Origin: Gordonia alkaliphila
GTDB lineage: Bacteria > Actinomycetota > Actinomycetes > Mycobacteriales > Mycobacteriaceae
Assembly (NCBI RefSeq): GCF_023017165.1
Contig: NZ_JALKBW010000001.1
Span: 3,162,001-3,226,000 of the forward strand
Direction of reading: 5' to 3'
DNA: 64,000 bases
Position numbers and translations under genes: made by a program. The notes beneath the pieces were generated by a model, which had not been told where the DNA came from, searched no databases, and was given only the letters and a program-made list of their open reading frames with translations. This document shows positions 1 through 14,308 of the stretch, piece after piece. The number at the start of each line of letters is the position of its first letter. The first letter of the stretch is position 1.

Positions 1-1
1 C

Positions 2-508
2 GCAGGCAACGGCGGCGCCGTGTTGTCGCGCTACCCGATCTCCGACCAGCGCCGCCTCGACGGCTTCTGGCTGCCGAATCTGCGTGTGGTGGTGGAGGTT
101 CCGGGCCGCCGGCCGATCGCCGTCTATGGCATCCATGTGATGCCCCCGTACCCGGACACCGCCGACCAGTGGCGCAGGGAACTGGAGGAACTGTCGACGG
201 TGCTGTCCGCGGAGACCGGTCCGGTGATCGCGGCGGGCGACTTCAACGCCACCTACGACCACCGGCAGTACCGGCAACTGATGGTGACGTCCGAGGGGCA
301 CCCGGCCATGACCGATGCGGCCGAGGGGACCGGTGCCGGAATGGTCCGCACCTATCCGGCCGACAAGTGGTTCCCGCCGCTGCTGGCCATCGATCGCGTC
401 CTGTCCCGGGGCGGACCCGAGCCGGTCTACTTCGCGAGCTTCGAGGTGCCGGGCACTGACCACTACGGCGTCATCGCACGATTTCGGGGCCTGCCGACGC
501 GCCGGTAG
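2..508 (+). CDS. Endonuclease/exonuclease/phosphatase (EEP) family protein, 5' partial
   Basis: The window opens inside this gene; the frame is open from base 2 and ends with TAG at 508, giving the C-terminal 168 residues. Three signatures of the EEP (DNase I-like) fold are visible: GDFNAT in mid-fragment (metal and catalytic Asp/Asn), IDRVL, and TDHYGV near the end (catalytic Asp-His). Family members hydrolyse phosphodiester or phosphomonoester bonds in nucleic acids, lipids or inositol phosphates; the fragment does not say which. The missing N-terminus may carry membrane segments, as in many actinobacterial EEP proteins, but that cannot be checked here. The gene ends 11 bp before the ABC-F gene on the same strand. 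Confidence 0.85.
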   Translation, partial: AGNGGAVLSRYPISDQRRLDGFWLPNLRVVVEVPGRRPIAVYGIHVMPPYPDTADQWRRELEELSTVLSAETGPVIAAGDFNATYDHRQYRQLMVTSEGHPAMTDAAEGTGAGMVRTYPADKWFPPLLAIDRVLSRGGPEPVYFASFEVPGTDHYGVIARFRGLPTRR

Positions 509-511
509 CAT
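506..511 (+). promoter_or_regulatory. Leaderless-type -10 box of the ABC-F gene
   Basis: TAGCAT lies 8 nt before the GTG start at 520. It overlaps the stop codon of the upstream gene. This TAnnnT plus 6-8 nt spacing recurs at many starts in this window. Confidence 0.5.
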
Positions 512-519
512 GGTGCGAC

Positions 520-2131
<1,612 letters not shown>

Positions 2132-2148
<17 letters not shown>

Positions 2149-3676
2149 GCACCCGCTTGCGCAGTTCCCCCTTGACCAGCTTGCCCGTGGGCGTGCGCGG
2201 CAGGTCGTCGAGGAAATCGATGGACCGGGGCACCTTGTACGCCGCCAACTGCTCGGTGGCGTAGGCGATCAGATCGTCGGCGAGCGCCGGCGTGGGCTCC
2301 ACCCCGTCGACCAATTCCACGAAACCGCGAGCCACCTCGCCCAGGTCGTCGTCGGGCAGGCCCAGCACCGCGACGTCGCTCACGGCCGGATGATTGATCA
2401 GGACGTTCTCCGACTCCTGCGGATAGATGTTGACGCCGCCGGAGATGATCATGAACGCCTTGCGGTCGGTCAGATACAGGAACCCCTCTTCGTCGAGGTA
2501 GCCGAGGTCGCCGGTGGTGGCCCAGAACTCGTGCTGCGGGTGACGCGAGGCTCGCGTCTTCTCCGGGTCGTTGTGGTAGGTGAAGGCGGCGAAGTCCCGC
2601 TCGAAATACACCGTGCCGACCTCGCCGACCGGAAGGTCGTTGCCGTCGTCGTCGCAGATGTGGATCACGCCCAGTGCCGCACGACCGACCGAGCCGGGCC
2701 GCTCGAGCGCATCCTGCGGTCCGATCAGCGTGACGCCGGCGGCCTCAGTGGCCGCGTAGTATTCCTGGATCACCGGACCCCACCACTCGATCATCTTCCG
2801 CTTGACCTCGGCAGGGCACGGCGCCGCGGCGTGGATCGCGGCCCGCATGCTCGTCAGGTCGTAGCGGCCGCGCACCTCGTCGGGGAGCTTCAGCATGCGG
2901 ACGAACATGGTGGGCACCCACTGGCTGTGGGTGATCGAGTACTCCTCGATGAGGCGCAGAGCCTCTTCCGGTTCGAATCGGTCCATCATCACCACGGTGC
3001 CGCCCAGCGACGCCACCATCGCGCAATAGCGAAGGGGCGCAGCGTGATACACGGGTGCGGGGGACAGGTACACGGTGTCCGGTCCGAAACCGTAGAACGG
3101 TCCGAAGACTGCGCTGACGGTGTCCGGGATCTCGTCGACCTGCCCCTCCGGCAGCGGCGGTCGGATGCCTTTGGGGCGTCCGGTGGTACCGGAGGAGTAG
3201 AGCATGTCGGTGCCGCGCGGCTGGGTGGTGAGCGGCGCATCCGACGCGACGGCGAGTACCTCGTCGTACGAGGTGAATCCGTCGATTCCGCCTACGCCCC
3301 AAGCGATCCGGCGGTCGGAGCGGTCGATCACCTCGGCCGCGAGCGCGACCGCGTCGGCCACCAGCGCGGAGGCGAACAGCACGCCGGCGCCGCAGTCGGC
3401 CAGGATGTAGTTCACTTCGGGCGCGGTCAGGTGGTTGTTCACCACGGTCACGTACATGCCGCTGCGGACCGCGGCCCAGTAGACGTCGAAGACGCGAAGA
3501 TCGTTGTCGGACACCACCGCTACGGTGTCGCCCGGCCGCAGACCCAGCTCACGCAGATGATTGGCGATCTTCGTCGACCGTGCCATCAGCTCGGCATACG
3601 TCACGCTCTCTCCGGTGGAAGGGCGGATCAGCGCGGCCTTGTCGGCCGCGGCGGCGAGGTGGTTTCCGGGGTACAC
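2132..3676 (-). CDS. Acyl-CoA synthetase (AMP-dependent ligase, FadD-type)
   Basis: A 514-residue member of the ANL adenylating enzyme superfamily, which activates a carboxylic acid with ATP and joins it to CoA. The AMP-binding P-loop SSGTTGRPKG is at residues 161-170. Further on are YYAATEAAG (acyl/adenine motif), TGDLGY with the ribose-binding Asp, the hinge region DRKAFMIISGG, and the C-terminal PTGKLVKGELR with the catalytic Lys. The substrate cannot be read from sequence; the closest known group is the mycobacterial FadD enzymes (FadD4-like). The GTG start is preceded by AGGAG at good spacing. A short inverted repeat lies just upstream (3700-3715). The gene runs in the same direction as acn-acnR but is separated from them by a strong stem-loop. 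Confidence 0.88.
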
Positions 3677-3699
3677 GGGGCTCCTACTGAGTCAGGAAG

Positions 3700-3715
3700 G
3701 TGAGGTACGCCTCAC
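3700..3715 (-). promoter_or_regulatory. Possible operator upstream of the acyl-CoA ligase
   Basis: A GTGAGG/CCTCAC inverted repeat with a 4-nt spacer lies 24 bp before the ligase start. The position suits repressor binding. The regulator is unknown and the arms are short. Confidence 0.3.
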
Positions 3716-3729
3716 GCTAACCCGACTTC

Positions 3730-3782
3730 CCGTCGGCGGTGGGGGGAATCCCCGCGGGTCTGTATGACCCCACCGCCGACGG
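3730..3782 (-). terminator. Long perfect stem-loop after acnR
   Basis: A perfect 15-bp GC-rich stem (arms 3730-3744 and 3768-3782) encloses a 23-nt loop just downstream of acnR on the minus strand. There is no T-run, which is common for terminators in GC-rich actinobacteria. It probably ends the acn-acnR transcript and insulates the ligase gene. Confidence 0.7.
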
Positions 3783-3797
3783 ACGCCTGCCGCTGTG

Positions 3798-4364
3798 TCA
3801 GTCCCCAGCGCGGACCGATGCTTCGACCAGGTCGAGCACGGCGTGCAGATCGTCGGTCGACTGGCCTGTGGCCAGGCGGGTGATGAGCCCGTCGAGCACG
3901 AGGTCCAGGTAGGTCACCAGCACCTCGGTCGGCACGTCCTTGCGGAGGCTGCCGTCCTCCCGCTTTCGCTGCAGGCGAGCGAGGGTGACCGCCTCCAGGT
4001 CGTCGTTGTGCGCGGCCCAGGCCTGGGCGAACGCCGGATCGCTGCGGATCTTCCGGACGATCTCCAGCCGGGTACCCAACCAGTCGAAGTCCTTGGGGCG
4101 GGCGAGCATGTCGCGCATCACCTGCACCAGACCCTCTTGGGCGGCCACGTCGGCCATCCGTTCGGCGTCTTCCCGCGCCAGGGCGAGGAAGAGTGCTTCC
4201 TTGTCCTTGAAGTGGTGGAAGATCGCACCCCGCGACAACGCGGTGGCTTCTTCCAGCCGTTTGACCGTGGCCCCGTCGTAGCCGTACTCGGCGAAACAGT
4301 GCCGCGCGCCGTCGAGAATCTCCCGACGACGCGCGGCAAGCCGGTCATCGCTGACCCGTGGCAC
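3798..4364 (-). CDS. acnR: TetR-family repressor of aconitase, AcnR
   Basis: A 188-residue TetR-type regulator with the helix-turn-helix near residues 30-55 (ATVKRLEEATALSRGAIF, then HHFKDKEALF). It starts with GTG 6 nt after the acn stop codon, so the two are cotranscribed. In Corynebacterium glutamicum the equivalent downstream gene, AcnR, represses acn by binding a defined 16-bp operator; Rv1474c is the M. tuberculosis counterpart. The acn promoter here carries a full match to that operator (7242-7257), which strongly supports the name. AcnR-type repressors are reported to respond to citrate and related ligands. The product is cytoplasmic and acts as a dimer. Confidence 0.9.
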   Translation of the reverse strand: MPRVSDDRLAARRREILDGARHCFAEYGYDGATVKRLEEATALSRGAIFHHFKDKEALFLALAREDAERMADVAAQEGLVQVMRDMLARPKDFDWLGTRLEIVRKIRSDPAFAQAWAAHNDDLEAVTLARLQRKREDGSLRKDVPTEVLVTYLDLVLDGLITRLATGQSTDDLHAVLDLVEASVRAGD

Positions 4365-4370
4365 TGTCTA

Positions 4371-7240
<2,870 letters not shown>

Positions 7241-7241
7241 G

Positions 7242-7257
7242 CAGTACGGGCGTACTG
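7242..7257. promoter_or_regulatory. AcnR operator
   Basis: The 16-mer CAGTACGGGCGTACTG (plus strand) has perfect 7-bp arms around GG. It fits every fixed position of the C. glutamicum AcnR motif CAGNACnnncGTACTG when read on the minus strand. It lies between the -35 and -10 regions of acn, so binding should block RNA polymerase. Confidence 0.88.
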
Positions 7258-7356
7258 GTTGGCGGGAACGGCGGGTAGCGCGTCGCCATCAAGTGAGCGA
7301 ACACGCCTGCCGTAAGGTGAGCGCGTCCGTACCTCTCCGATTCGCAGGAGCTCCAG

Positions 7357-7866
7357 ATGACGCCGGCACTGGCCACCTTCGTGCTCGCCGCACCGATCGA
7401 CACCACCGCGCAGTGGGCAGATCTGGACATTCCGGCGATCGCTGCGGCCTTGCAGTCCACCGGGGTCTACGCCCCCGCCGACCAGGTGTCCGCGCTGGAG
7501 CAGGTGGTCGCAGGCGCCGCCTCCGACGGATACGACCTGCAGATCGTGGTGCTCGAGACCAGCTATTCGCCGTTCACCGTGTACCGCGACATCGCCACCG
7601 AACTGCAGTCGCAGGTGGGCGGCACCGTGCTGGTGATCGGGCCGTCGGGCATGGGTACCGCCTCCGACGAGTTCAGCCGCGTCGAACTCGAGGACGGCAC
7701 CGGCGAGGTCAAAGCGGGCACCAGCCCGGCCGTCGCCGCGCAGCAGATCTACGACCGCGCCACCGATCCGCACGTGGACTGGACCGTCCTGACGATCCTG
7801 CTGATCGTGCTCGTCGTACTGGGTGCGGTCGGCGCTCGCATCGCCATGGTTCGCCGTCGCGGCTGA
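7357..7866 (+). CDS. Rv1476-like single-pass membrane protein
   Basis: A 169-residue protein of the actinobacterial family represented by Rv1476, which sits between acn and ripA in mycobacteria too. Residues 1-130 form a soluble domain rich in Val/Ile strands (for example DLQIVVLETSYSP and GTVLVIGPSGMGTAS). A single C-terminal transmembrane helix follows at about 142-163 (TVLTILLIVLVVLGAVGARIA), and the protein ends in MVRRRG. This suggests a domain held at the membrane by its tail; its orientation is not clear. The fold resembles the extracytoplasmic TPM-like modules, but function is unknown. The ATG has AGGAG 6 nt upstream, and a TAAGGT -10 box lies near 7314. Confidence 0.75.
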   Translation: MTPALATFVLAAPIDTTAQWADLDIPAIAAALQSTGVYAPADQVSALEQVVAGAASDGYDLQIVVLETSYSPFTVYRDIATELQSQVGGTVLVIGPSGMGTASDEFSRVELEDGTGEVKAGTSPAVAAQQIYDRATDPHVDWTVLTILLIVLVVLGAVGARIAMVRRRG

Positions 7867-8091
7867 GCCTTCGGCGTTACCCAACTGTGACGGGCAAGGG
7901 GCGAGCACTCTTTCCGCTGTTCAGTGCATTTCCGCAGGTAATCACTCGTTTGTAATTCATCCTGTCGGGTTCCTGGTGTGTCCGATGTGACGTACGGTGC
8001 AGTAGACACTTTTGAGTAACCAGGGGATGGACGTGTCAGTGAGACAGATGCGTCGCGGGTACTCAACAGGGACACAAAGGGAGTACTTCTG
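7867..8091 (+). promoter_or_regulatory. ripA upstream region with direct repeats
   Basis: A 225-bp gap upstream of ripA without a gene. At 7876-7891 it holds GTTAC-N6-GTGAC, a direct repeat of GTNAC pentamers with 6-nt spacing resembling sites described for the response regulator MtrA, which controls ripA in mycobacteria. A second pair of GTAAT repeats is near 7939-7958. I could not place the transcription start with confidence. Confidence 0.3.
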
Positions 8092-9546
8092 TTGAAGCGA
8101 GCAACCAGTACCGCACGTCAGGCGATGCGCGGCGGCACTCTCAGCGCTTTGCTGGTGGTGGGCACGCTGACCGCAGGCCACGCGGTGGCCGACCCGGCGA
8201 AGAAGCCGTCCCCGGTCGCGGAGTTGATCAACGACATCGCGACCATCGACCAGAACCTGTCGCAGCTGACCACGACGGTCGCCATCAAGCAGCAGGCCGT
8301 GAACAAGGCGCTGGTCGACTTCCAGAACGCCTTCGCCGCCCAGCAGGTGGCCGCCGCCACGGACGACGCCGCACGGGCGGCACTGACCAAGACCAACCAG
8401 CAGGTGGCCGACGCGCAGCGCACGTTCGACGACTTCATGCGCGCTGTCAACCGGCAGGGCAACAATCGCCTCGGCACGATGTCGGATTACGTCTCGTCCG
8501 ACGATCCCGGCAAGGTGCTCGACCAACTCACCAGCGTCGAGCAGATGGGCCGGGAACAGCGCGCCACCGTCGCACGACTGCAGGCGATGCGCGGCCAGCA
8601 GGCCAAGCGGGTCGCGGCGACGTCGGCGACGCGGAAGCAGACCGCCGCGGCCGCCAAGGGCGCCGAGAGTCGTCGCGCCGATGCGATCGCCGCCGTGAAC
8701 GACGCCCGCCAGGCCGTCACCGATCAGAACACCAAGCGGTCGAGCCTGCTCAACCAGCGCACCGCACTGGTGAACAAGCTCGACAAGCAGCGGGGCACCA
8801 AGACCCCGACGTCGCCCCCACCCGTGCTGAGCGACGTCCTCGAACAGCTCCCGTCCACGCAGGTGGAGGGCACCGAGAACGCGGCCGCCGAGGCCGCAGC
8901 CCTGGTGGCCAAGCTGGCTCTGGAGACCGGCACGCAACTGCTGGCCGGCTTGATCGGCGAGCAGCAGATCCCGCATTCGGAACTGCTCGACGAGTTGGGT
9001 CTGGGCGGATCCAGCATCGGCGACGGTCCCGACGGCGTGATCTCCCGCCTCGGCACCGGTTCGCTGGGTGCGCTCTTCGGCGGCGGCGGAGGAGGCGGCG
9101 GCATCACCCGGCCGGGTCTGCGGGGACCGCAGGCCGTCGAGCTCGTCGTCAATCGCGCGAAGTCGCAGATGGGCATCCCGTACGCCTGGGGCGGCGGCAA
9201 CGCCGACGGCCCGACGCTCGGTATCCGCGACGGCGGCGTGGCCGACAGCTACGGCGACTACAACAAGATCGGCTATGACTGCTCGGGCCTGATGGTCTAC
9301 GCCTTCGCCGGCGTCGGCATCGATCTGCCCAAGTACTCCGGCTATCAGTACACCTCCGGGCCGCACGTTCCGCTGGCCGAGATGCGCCGCGGCGACATGA
9401 TCTTCTACGGCCCCAACGCCAGCGCCCACGTGGCGATGTACCTGGGCGACGGCACCATGATCGAGGCGCCCCAGTCGGGCAGCGTCGTGAAGATCTCGCC
9501 GGTGCGGACCGATGGCGCCATGCCGAATGTCGTGCGTCTACTCTGA
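8092..9546 (+). CDS. ripA: RipA-like peptidoglycan endopeptidase (NlpC/P60)
   Basis: A 484-residue secreted cell-wall hydrolase. It has an N-terminal signal sequence ending near HAVADPA (residue about 34), then a long coiled-coil autoinhibitory domain (about 40-220). An Ala-rich linker and a run of eight glycines (about 325-335) lead to a C-terminal NlpC/P60 domain. Catalytic Cys397 lies in YDCSGL and His446 in SAHVAMYL. The insert GIRDGGVADSYGDYNK just before the Cys is characteristic of mycobacterial RipA, which cuts the D-Glu-mDAP bond during daughter-cell separation. The start is TTG with GGGAG 8 nt upstream; no better in-frame start exists. M. tuberculosis has a second copy (ripB) next to ripA; this locus has only one. 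The next gene is moxR, as in mycobacteria. Confidence 0.9.
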   Translation: MKRATSTARQAMRGGTLSALLVVGTLTAGHAVADPAKKPSPVAELINDIATIDQNLSQLTTTVAIKQQAVNKALVDFQNAFAAQQVAAATDDAARAALTKTNQQVADAQRTFDDFMRAVNRQGNNRLGTMSDYVSSDDPGKVLDQLTSVEQMGREQRATVARLQAMRGQQAKRVAATSATRKQTAAAAKGAESRRADAIAAVNDARQAVTDQNTKRSSLLNQRTALVNKLDKQRGTKTPTSPPPVLSDVLEQLPSTQVEGTENAAAEAAALVAKLALETGTQLLAGLIGEQQIPHSELLDELGLGGSSIGDGPDGVISRLGTGSLGALFGGGGGGGGITRPGLRGPQAVELVVNRAKSQMGIPYAWGGGNADGPTLGIRDGGVADSYGDYNKIGYDCSGLMVYAFAGVGIDLPKYSGYQYTSGPHVPLAEMRRGDMIFYGPNASAHVAMYLGDGTMIEAPQSGSVVKISPVRTDGAMPNVVRLL

Positions 9547-9605
9547 CCGTCGCGGCGGTCGGTAGAGTCGCTCGCAGCACCGTCAGCTACAGAGGAGTCA
9601 CCGGT

Positions 9606-10778
9606 TTGAGTTCAGCCGCCGCGGAAAACGCACTCACCCCCGAGGATGTCAAACTCCTCGAACGGGCGATGTACGAAGTCAAGCGCGTCATCGTGGGTCA
9701 GGAAGAACTGGTCGAGCGGATCATGGTGGGCCTGCTGGCCCGCGGCCACATCCTGCTCGAGGGCGTGCCCGGCGTGGCCAAGACGCTCGCGGTGGAGACC
9801 TTCGCCACCGTGATCGGTGGCGACTTCTCGCGCGTCCAGTTCACTCCCGACCTGGTGCCGACCGACCTCATCGGTACCCGCATCTATCGGCAGGGCCGCG
9901 AAGAGTTCGACACCGAGCTCGGTCCGGTGGTGACCAACTTCCTGCTGGCCGACGAGATCAACCGCGCTCCGGCCAAGGTGCAGTCGGCCCTCCTGGAGGT
10001 GATGGCCGAGCGGCACGTGTCGATCGGCGGCATCACCTACCCGATGCCCGATCCGTTCCTGGTGATGGCCACCCAGAACCCGATCGAGAACGAGGGCGTC
10101 TACCCGCTGCCCGAGGCGCAGCGCGACCGCTTCCTGTTCAAGGTCCTCGTCGACTATCCGTCGGTGGAGGAGGAGCGCGAGATCGTCTATCGGATGGGCA
10201 TCGAGCCGCCGACCGCCTCGCAGATCCTGGACCCGGCCACCACCATCCGCCTGCAGAAGGTGGCCGCCGGCGTCTTCGTGCACCACGCCCTGGTCGACTA
10301 CGTGGTGCGCGTCGTCGACGCCACTCGGCGTCCGGCCGATCTCGGCCTGACCGACGTGGCGACCTGGCTCAGCTACGGCGCCTCCCCGCGCGCCACCCTC
10401 GGCATCGTGGCCGCTGCCCGCGCCCTCGCGGTGATCCGCGGCCGCGACTACGTGATCCCGCAGGACGTCGTCGAGATCATTCCGGACGTGCTGCGTCACC
10501 GCCTGGTGCTCAGCTACGACGCGCTCGCCGACGAGGTGACGCCGGACCAGATCATCACCCGGATCCTGCAGACCGTCGGACTTCCGCAGGTCAGCGCGGC
10601 ACCGCAGCAGCAGGTGCCGCAGCAGCCCGCTCCCCAGCAGTACCCGCAGGCCCCGCAGCAGCAAGCACCGCAGCAGCAGCCGGTCCCGCAGCAGCAAGCA
10701 CCGCAGCAGCAGCCGGTCCCGCAGCAGCAGGCCGCGCCGCAGCAGGCGCCGACCCCGGAGGGTCATGTCGGCCAATAG
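9606..10778 (+). CDS. moxR1: MoxR-family AAA+ ATPase with Pro/Gln-rich tail
   Basis: A 390-residue AAA+ chaperone-like ATPase. Walker A is GVPGVAKT (about residues 54-61), Walker B is LLADEINRAP (about 116), and the sensor region is VMATQNPIENEG. MoxR proteins remodel partner complexes together with the DUF58 and VWA proteins encoded next, an arrangement kept from mycobacteria. The TTG start is preceded by AGAGGAG. The last 60 residues are an unusual low-complexity tail of PQQ/APQQQPVPQ repeats not part of the ATPase fold. At DNA level it contains a 33-bp tandem duplication. The 3' end overlaps the start of the DUF58 gene by 14 bp, indicating translational coupling. Confidence 0.9.
   Translation: MSSAAAENALTPEDVKLLERAMYEVKRVIVGQEELVERIMVGLLARGHILLEGVPGVAKTLAVETFATVIGGDFSRVQFTPDLVPTDLIGTRIYRQGREEFDTELGPVVTNFLLADEINRAPAKVQSALLEVMAERHVSIGGITYPMPDPFLVMATQNPIENEGVYPLPEAQRDRFLFKVLVDYPSVEEEREIVYRMGIEPPTASQILDPATTIRLQKVAAGVFVHHALVDYVVRVVDATRRPADLGLTDVATWLSYGASPRATLGIVAAARALAVIRGRDYVIPQDVVEIIPDVLRHRLVLSYDALADEVTPDQIITRILQTVGLPQVSAAPQQQVPQQPAPQQYPQAPQQQAPQQQPVPQQQAPQQQPVPQQQAAPQQAPTPEGHVGQ
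10653..10718 (+). repeat. 33-bp tandem repeat (2 copies) in the moxR tail
   Basis: Two identical 33-bp units (10653-10685 and 10686-10718) each encode 11 residues of Pro/Gln/Ala/Val. A third, diverged partial unit follows. The region should be prone to copy-number change by slippage. Confidence 0.85.
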
Positions 10779-11697
10779 CGATCTGCCGTCTCTGCGCGGA
10801 GGTGACCTCGACGACCCGCAGCTGACGGCGGCGCTGGGCAGCCTGGAGCTGACGGTCCGTCGCAAGCTGGACGGCGTGCTCCAGGGTGCCCACCTCGGCC
10901 TGATTCCGGGGCCGGGCTCCGAGCCCGGCGAGGCGCGACCGTATCAGCCCGGCGACGACATCCGGCGGATGGAATGGTCGGTCACCGCACGCACCACGCA
11001 GCCGCACGTCCGGCAGATGATCGCCGACCGCGAGCTGGAGACCTGGTTCGTGATGGACGCCTCCGCCAGCCTCGACTTCGGGTCGGGGGAGCACACCAAG
11101 CGCGACCTCGCCGTCGCCGCGGCGGCCGCGGTGGTCCACCTGACCGCCGGCGGCGGTAATCGGCACGGCGCCGTCGTCGTCACCGGCGACACCATCGCGC
11201 GCGTGCCCGCACGCTCGGGCCGCGCCCACGACCGCAACCTGCTGAAGACGCTCGCCACCACCCATCGCAGCAACGCCGGTGTCCGCGGCGACCTGAACGC
11301 GGGTCTGGAAGCCCTGCGTCGTCCGCAACGACGCCGCGGCCTGGCCGTGGTGATCAGTGACTTCCTCGGCCCCCTCGACTGGACGCGTTCGCTGCGCGCC
11401 ATCGGCGCCCACCACGAGTTGCTCGGTGTGGAGGTGCTCGATCCACTGGACATCGCATTGCCCCCGGTGGGCCCGGTGACCCTGGCCGACGCCGAATCCG
11501 GCGACGTGCTGGAAATCGACGTGACGCCGCAGGTGCGCGCGGACTTCGCGGCCGCCGCGGCCGCCCACCGGGAGCAGGTGCACGCCGCGTTCCGCAGTTG
11601 CGGCGGGGCGGTGCTGACGCTGCAGACCGATCGCGACTGGATCGCCGACACCGTGCGATTCGTGGGCCGTCGACGTCGTGCGGCGGGGGTGCGGTAG
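10765..11697 (+). CDS. DUF58 domain protein (Rv1480-like)
   Basis: A 310-residue cytoplasmic protein of the DUF58 family, which has a VWA-like fold. The family hallmark YQPGDDIRRMEWSVTART is at about residues 60-77. The strand WFVMDASASLDFG (about 93-105) carries a DxSxS-type metal-site sequence. These proteins are encoded between MoxR and VWA proteins and are thought to form part of the MoxR-assisted complex; their molecular role is unproven. The ATG start overlaps the end of moxR1 by 14 bp, and the stop directly abuts the next start codon, so the three genes form one translationally coupled unit. Confidence 0.85.
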   Translation: MSANSDLPSLRGGDLDDPQLTAALGSLELTVRRKLDGVLQGAHLGLIPGPGSEPGEARPYQPGDDIRRMEWSVTARTTQPHVRQMIADRELETWFVMDASASLDFGSGEHTKRDLAVAAAAAVVHLTAGGGNRHGAVVVTGDTIARVPARSGRAHDRNLLKTLATTHRSNAGVRGDLNAGLEALRRPQRRRGLAVVISDFLGPLDWTRSLRAIGAHHELLGVEVLDPLDIALPPVGPVTLADAESGDVLEIDVTPQVRADFAAAAAAHREQVHAAFRSCGGAVLTLQTDRDWIADTVRFVGRRRRAAGVR

Positions 11698-13444
<1,747 letters not shown>

Positions 13445-13473
13445 CCCACCCCACTACTTTCTAGGAGCATCCC

Positions 13474-14307
13474 GTGAGCGGAATCCTCGCAGGCAAGACC
13501 ATTCTCGTCACCGGCATCATCACCGACGCCTCCATCGCCTTCGCTACCGCGGCGCAGGCACAGGAGGCCGGCGCCAAGGTGATCATCACCGGCATCCCGG
13601 AGCGGCTGCGGCTCATCAACCGCATCGCTAAGCGCCTCCCGCAGGAAGTGCCCGACGCGATCGGTCTGGACGTGACCGACGAGGAGAGCCTGGGCGCCCT
13701 GGCCGATCAGGTGCGCGCACTGGCCCCGGAGGGCATCGACGGCGTGGTGCATTCGATCGCCTTCGCCCCGCGCACCCTGATGGGTCCGGATGCGCTGCCG
13801 TTCCTCGACGGCCCCGGCCCGGACGCGGCCAAGGCCTTCGAGATCTCGGCGTGGAGCTACGCGTCGCTGGCGCGCGCCGTGCTGCCGGTGATGAACGAGG
13901 GCGGCTCCATCGTGGGCATGGACTTCGATCCGCGCACCGCTGTGCCCGACTACAACTGGATGGGCGTGGCCAAGGCCGCGCTGGAGTCGGTGAACCGCTA
14001 CGTGGCCCGCGAGGTGGGGTACGCCAAGAAGGTGCGTTCCAACCTGGTGGCCGCCGGTCCGATCAAGACCCTGGCCGCCAAGGCGATCTCCGGCACCGCG
14101 ACCGACGATGCCAAGAAGCTGAACATGCTCAACGAGTACTGGGACGGTGCGTCGCCGATCGGCTGGAACGTCGACGATCCCGCCCCGGTCGGCAAGAGCG
14201 TCGTCGCGCTGCTGTCGGACTGGCTCCCGGCCACCACCGGTTCCATCGTCTACGTCGACGGCGGTGCCAGCCACAACACCTGGTTCCCCGAGAACCTGCT
14301 GAGCTGA
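13474..14307 (+). CDS. inhA: Enoyl-ACP reductase InhA (NADH)
   Basis: A 277-residue FAS-II enoyl reductase, the isoniazid/ethionamide target in mycobacteria, needed for meromycolate synthesis. It starts [15 protein letters not shown] with the divergent Rossmann motif of FabI/InhA enzymes. Catalytic Tyr160 and Lys167 lie in DYNWMGVAK. Ser94 (in VVHSIAFAP), the position where S94A gives isoniazid resistance in M. tuberculosis, is the wild-type Ser. The C-terminal [17 protein letters not shown] is strongly conserved. The GTG start has AGGAG 7 nt upstream. The gene sits 29 bp after fabG1 and 1 bp before hemH, so one operon is expected. Confidence 0.96.
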   Translation: MSGILAGKTILVTGIITDASIAFATAAQAQEAGAKVIITGIPERLRLINRIAKRLPQEVPDAIGLDVTDEESLGALADQVRALAPEGIDGVVHSIAFAPRTLMGPDALPFLDGPGPDAAKAFEISAWSYASLARAVLPVMNEGGSIVGMDFDPRTAVPDYNWMGVAKAALESVNRYVAREVGYAKKVRSNLVAAGPIKTLAAKAISGTATDDAKKLNMLNEYWDGASPIGWNVDDPAPVGKSVVALLSDWLPATTGSIVYVDGGASHNTWFPENLLS

Positions 14308-14308
14308 C

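Noticed and set aside
7867..8091. A c-di-AMP (ydaO-type) riboswitch upstream of ripA, as found before some actinobacterial cell-wall hydrolases
   Set aside because: I could not find the conserved core sequences or a plausible expression platform in these 225 bp.
10653..10718. CRISPR-like array from the regular repeats
   Set aside because: The repeats are in-frame, directly adjacent without spacers, and encode the Pro/Gln tail of MoxR.
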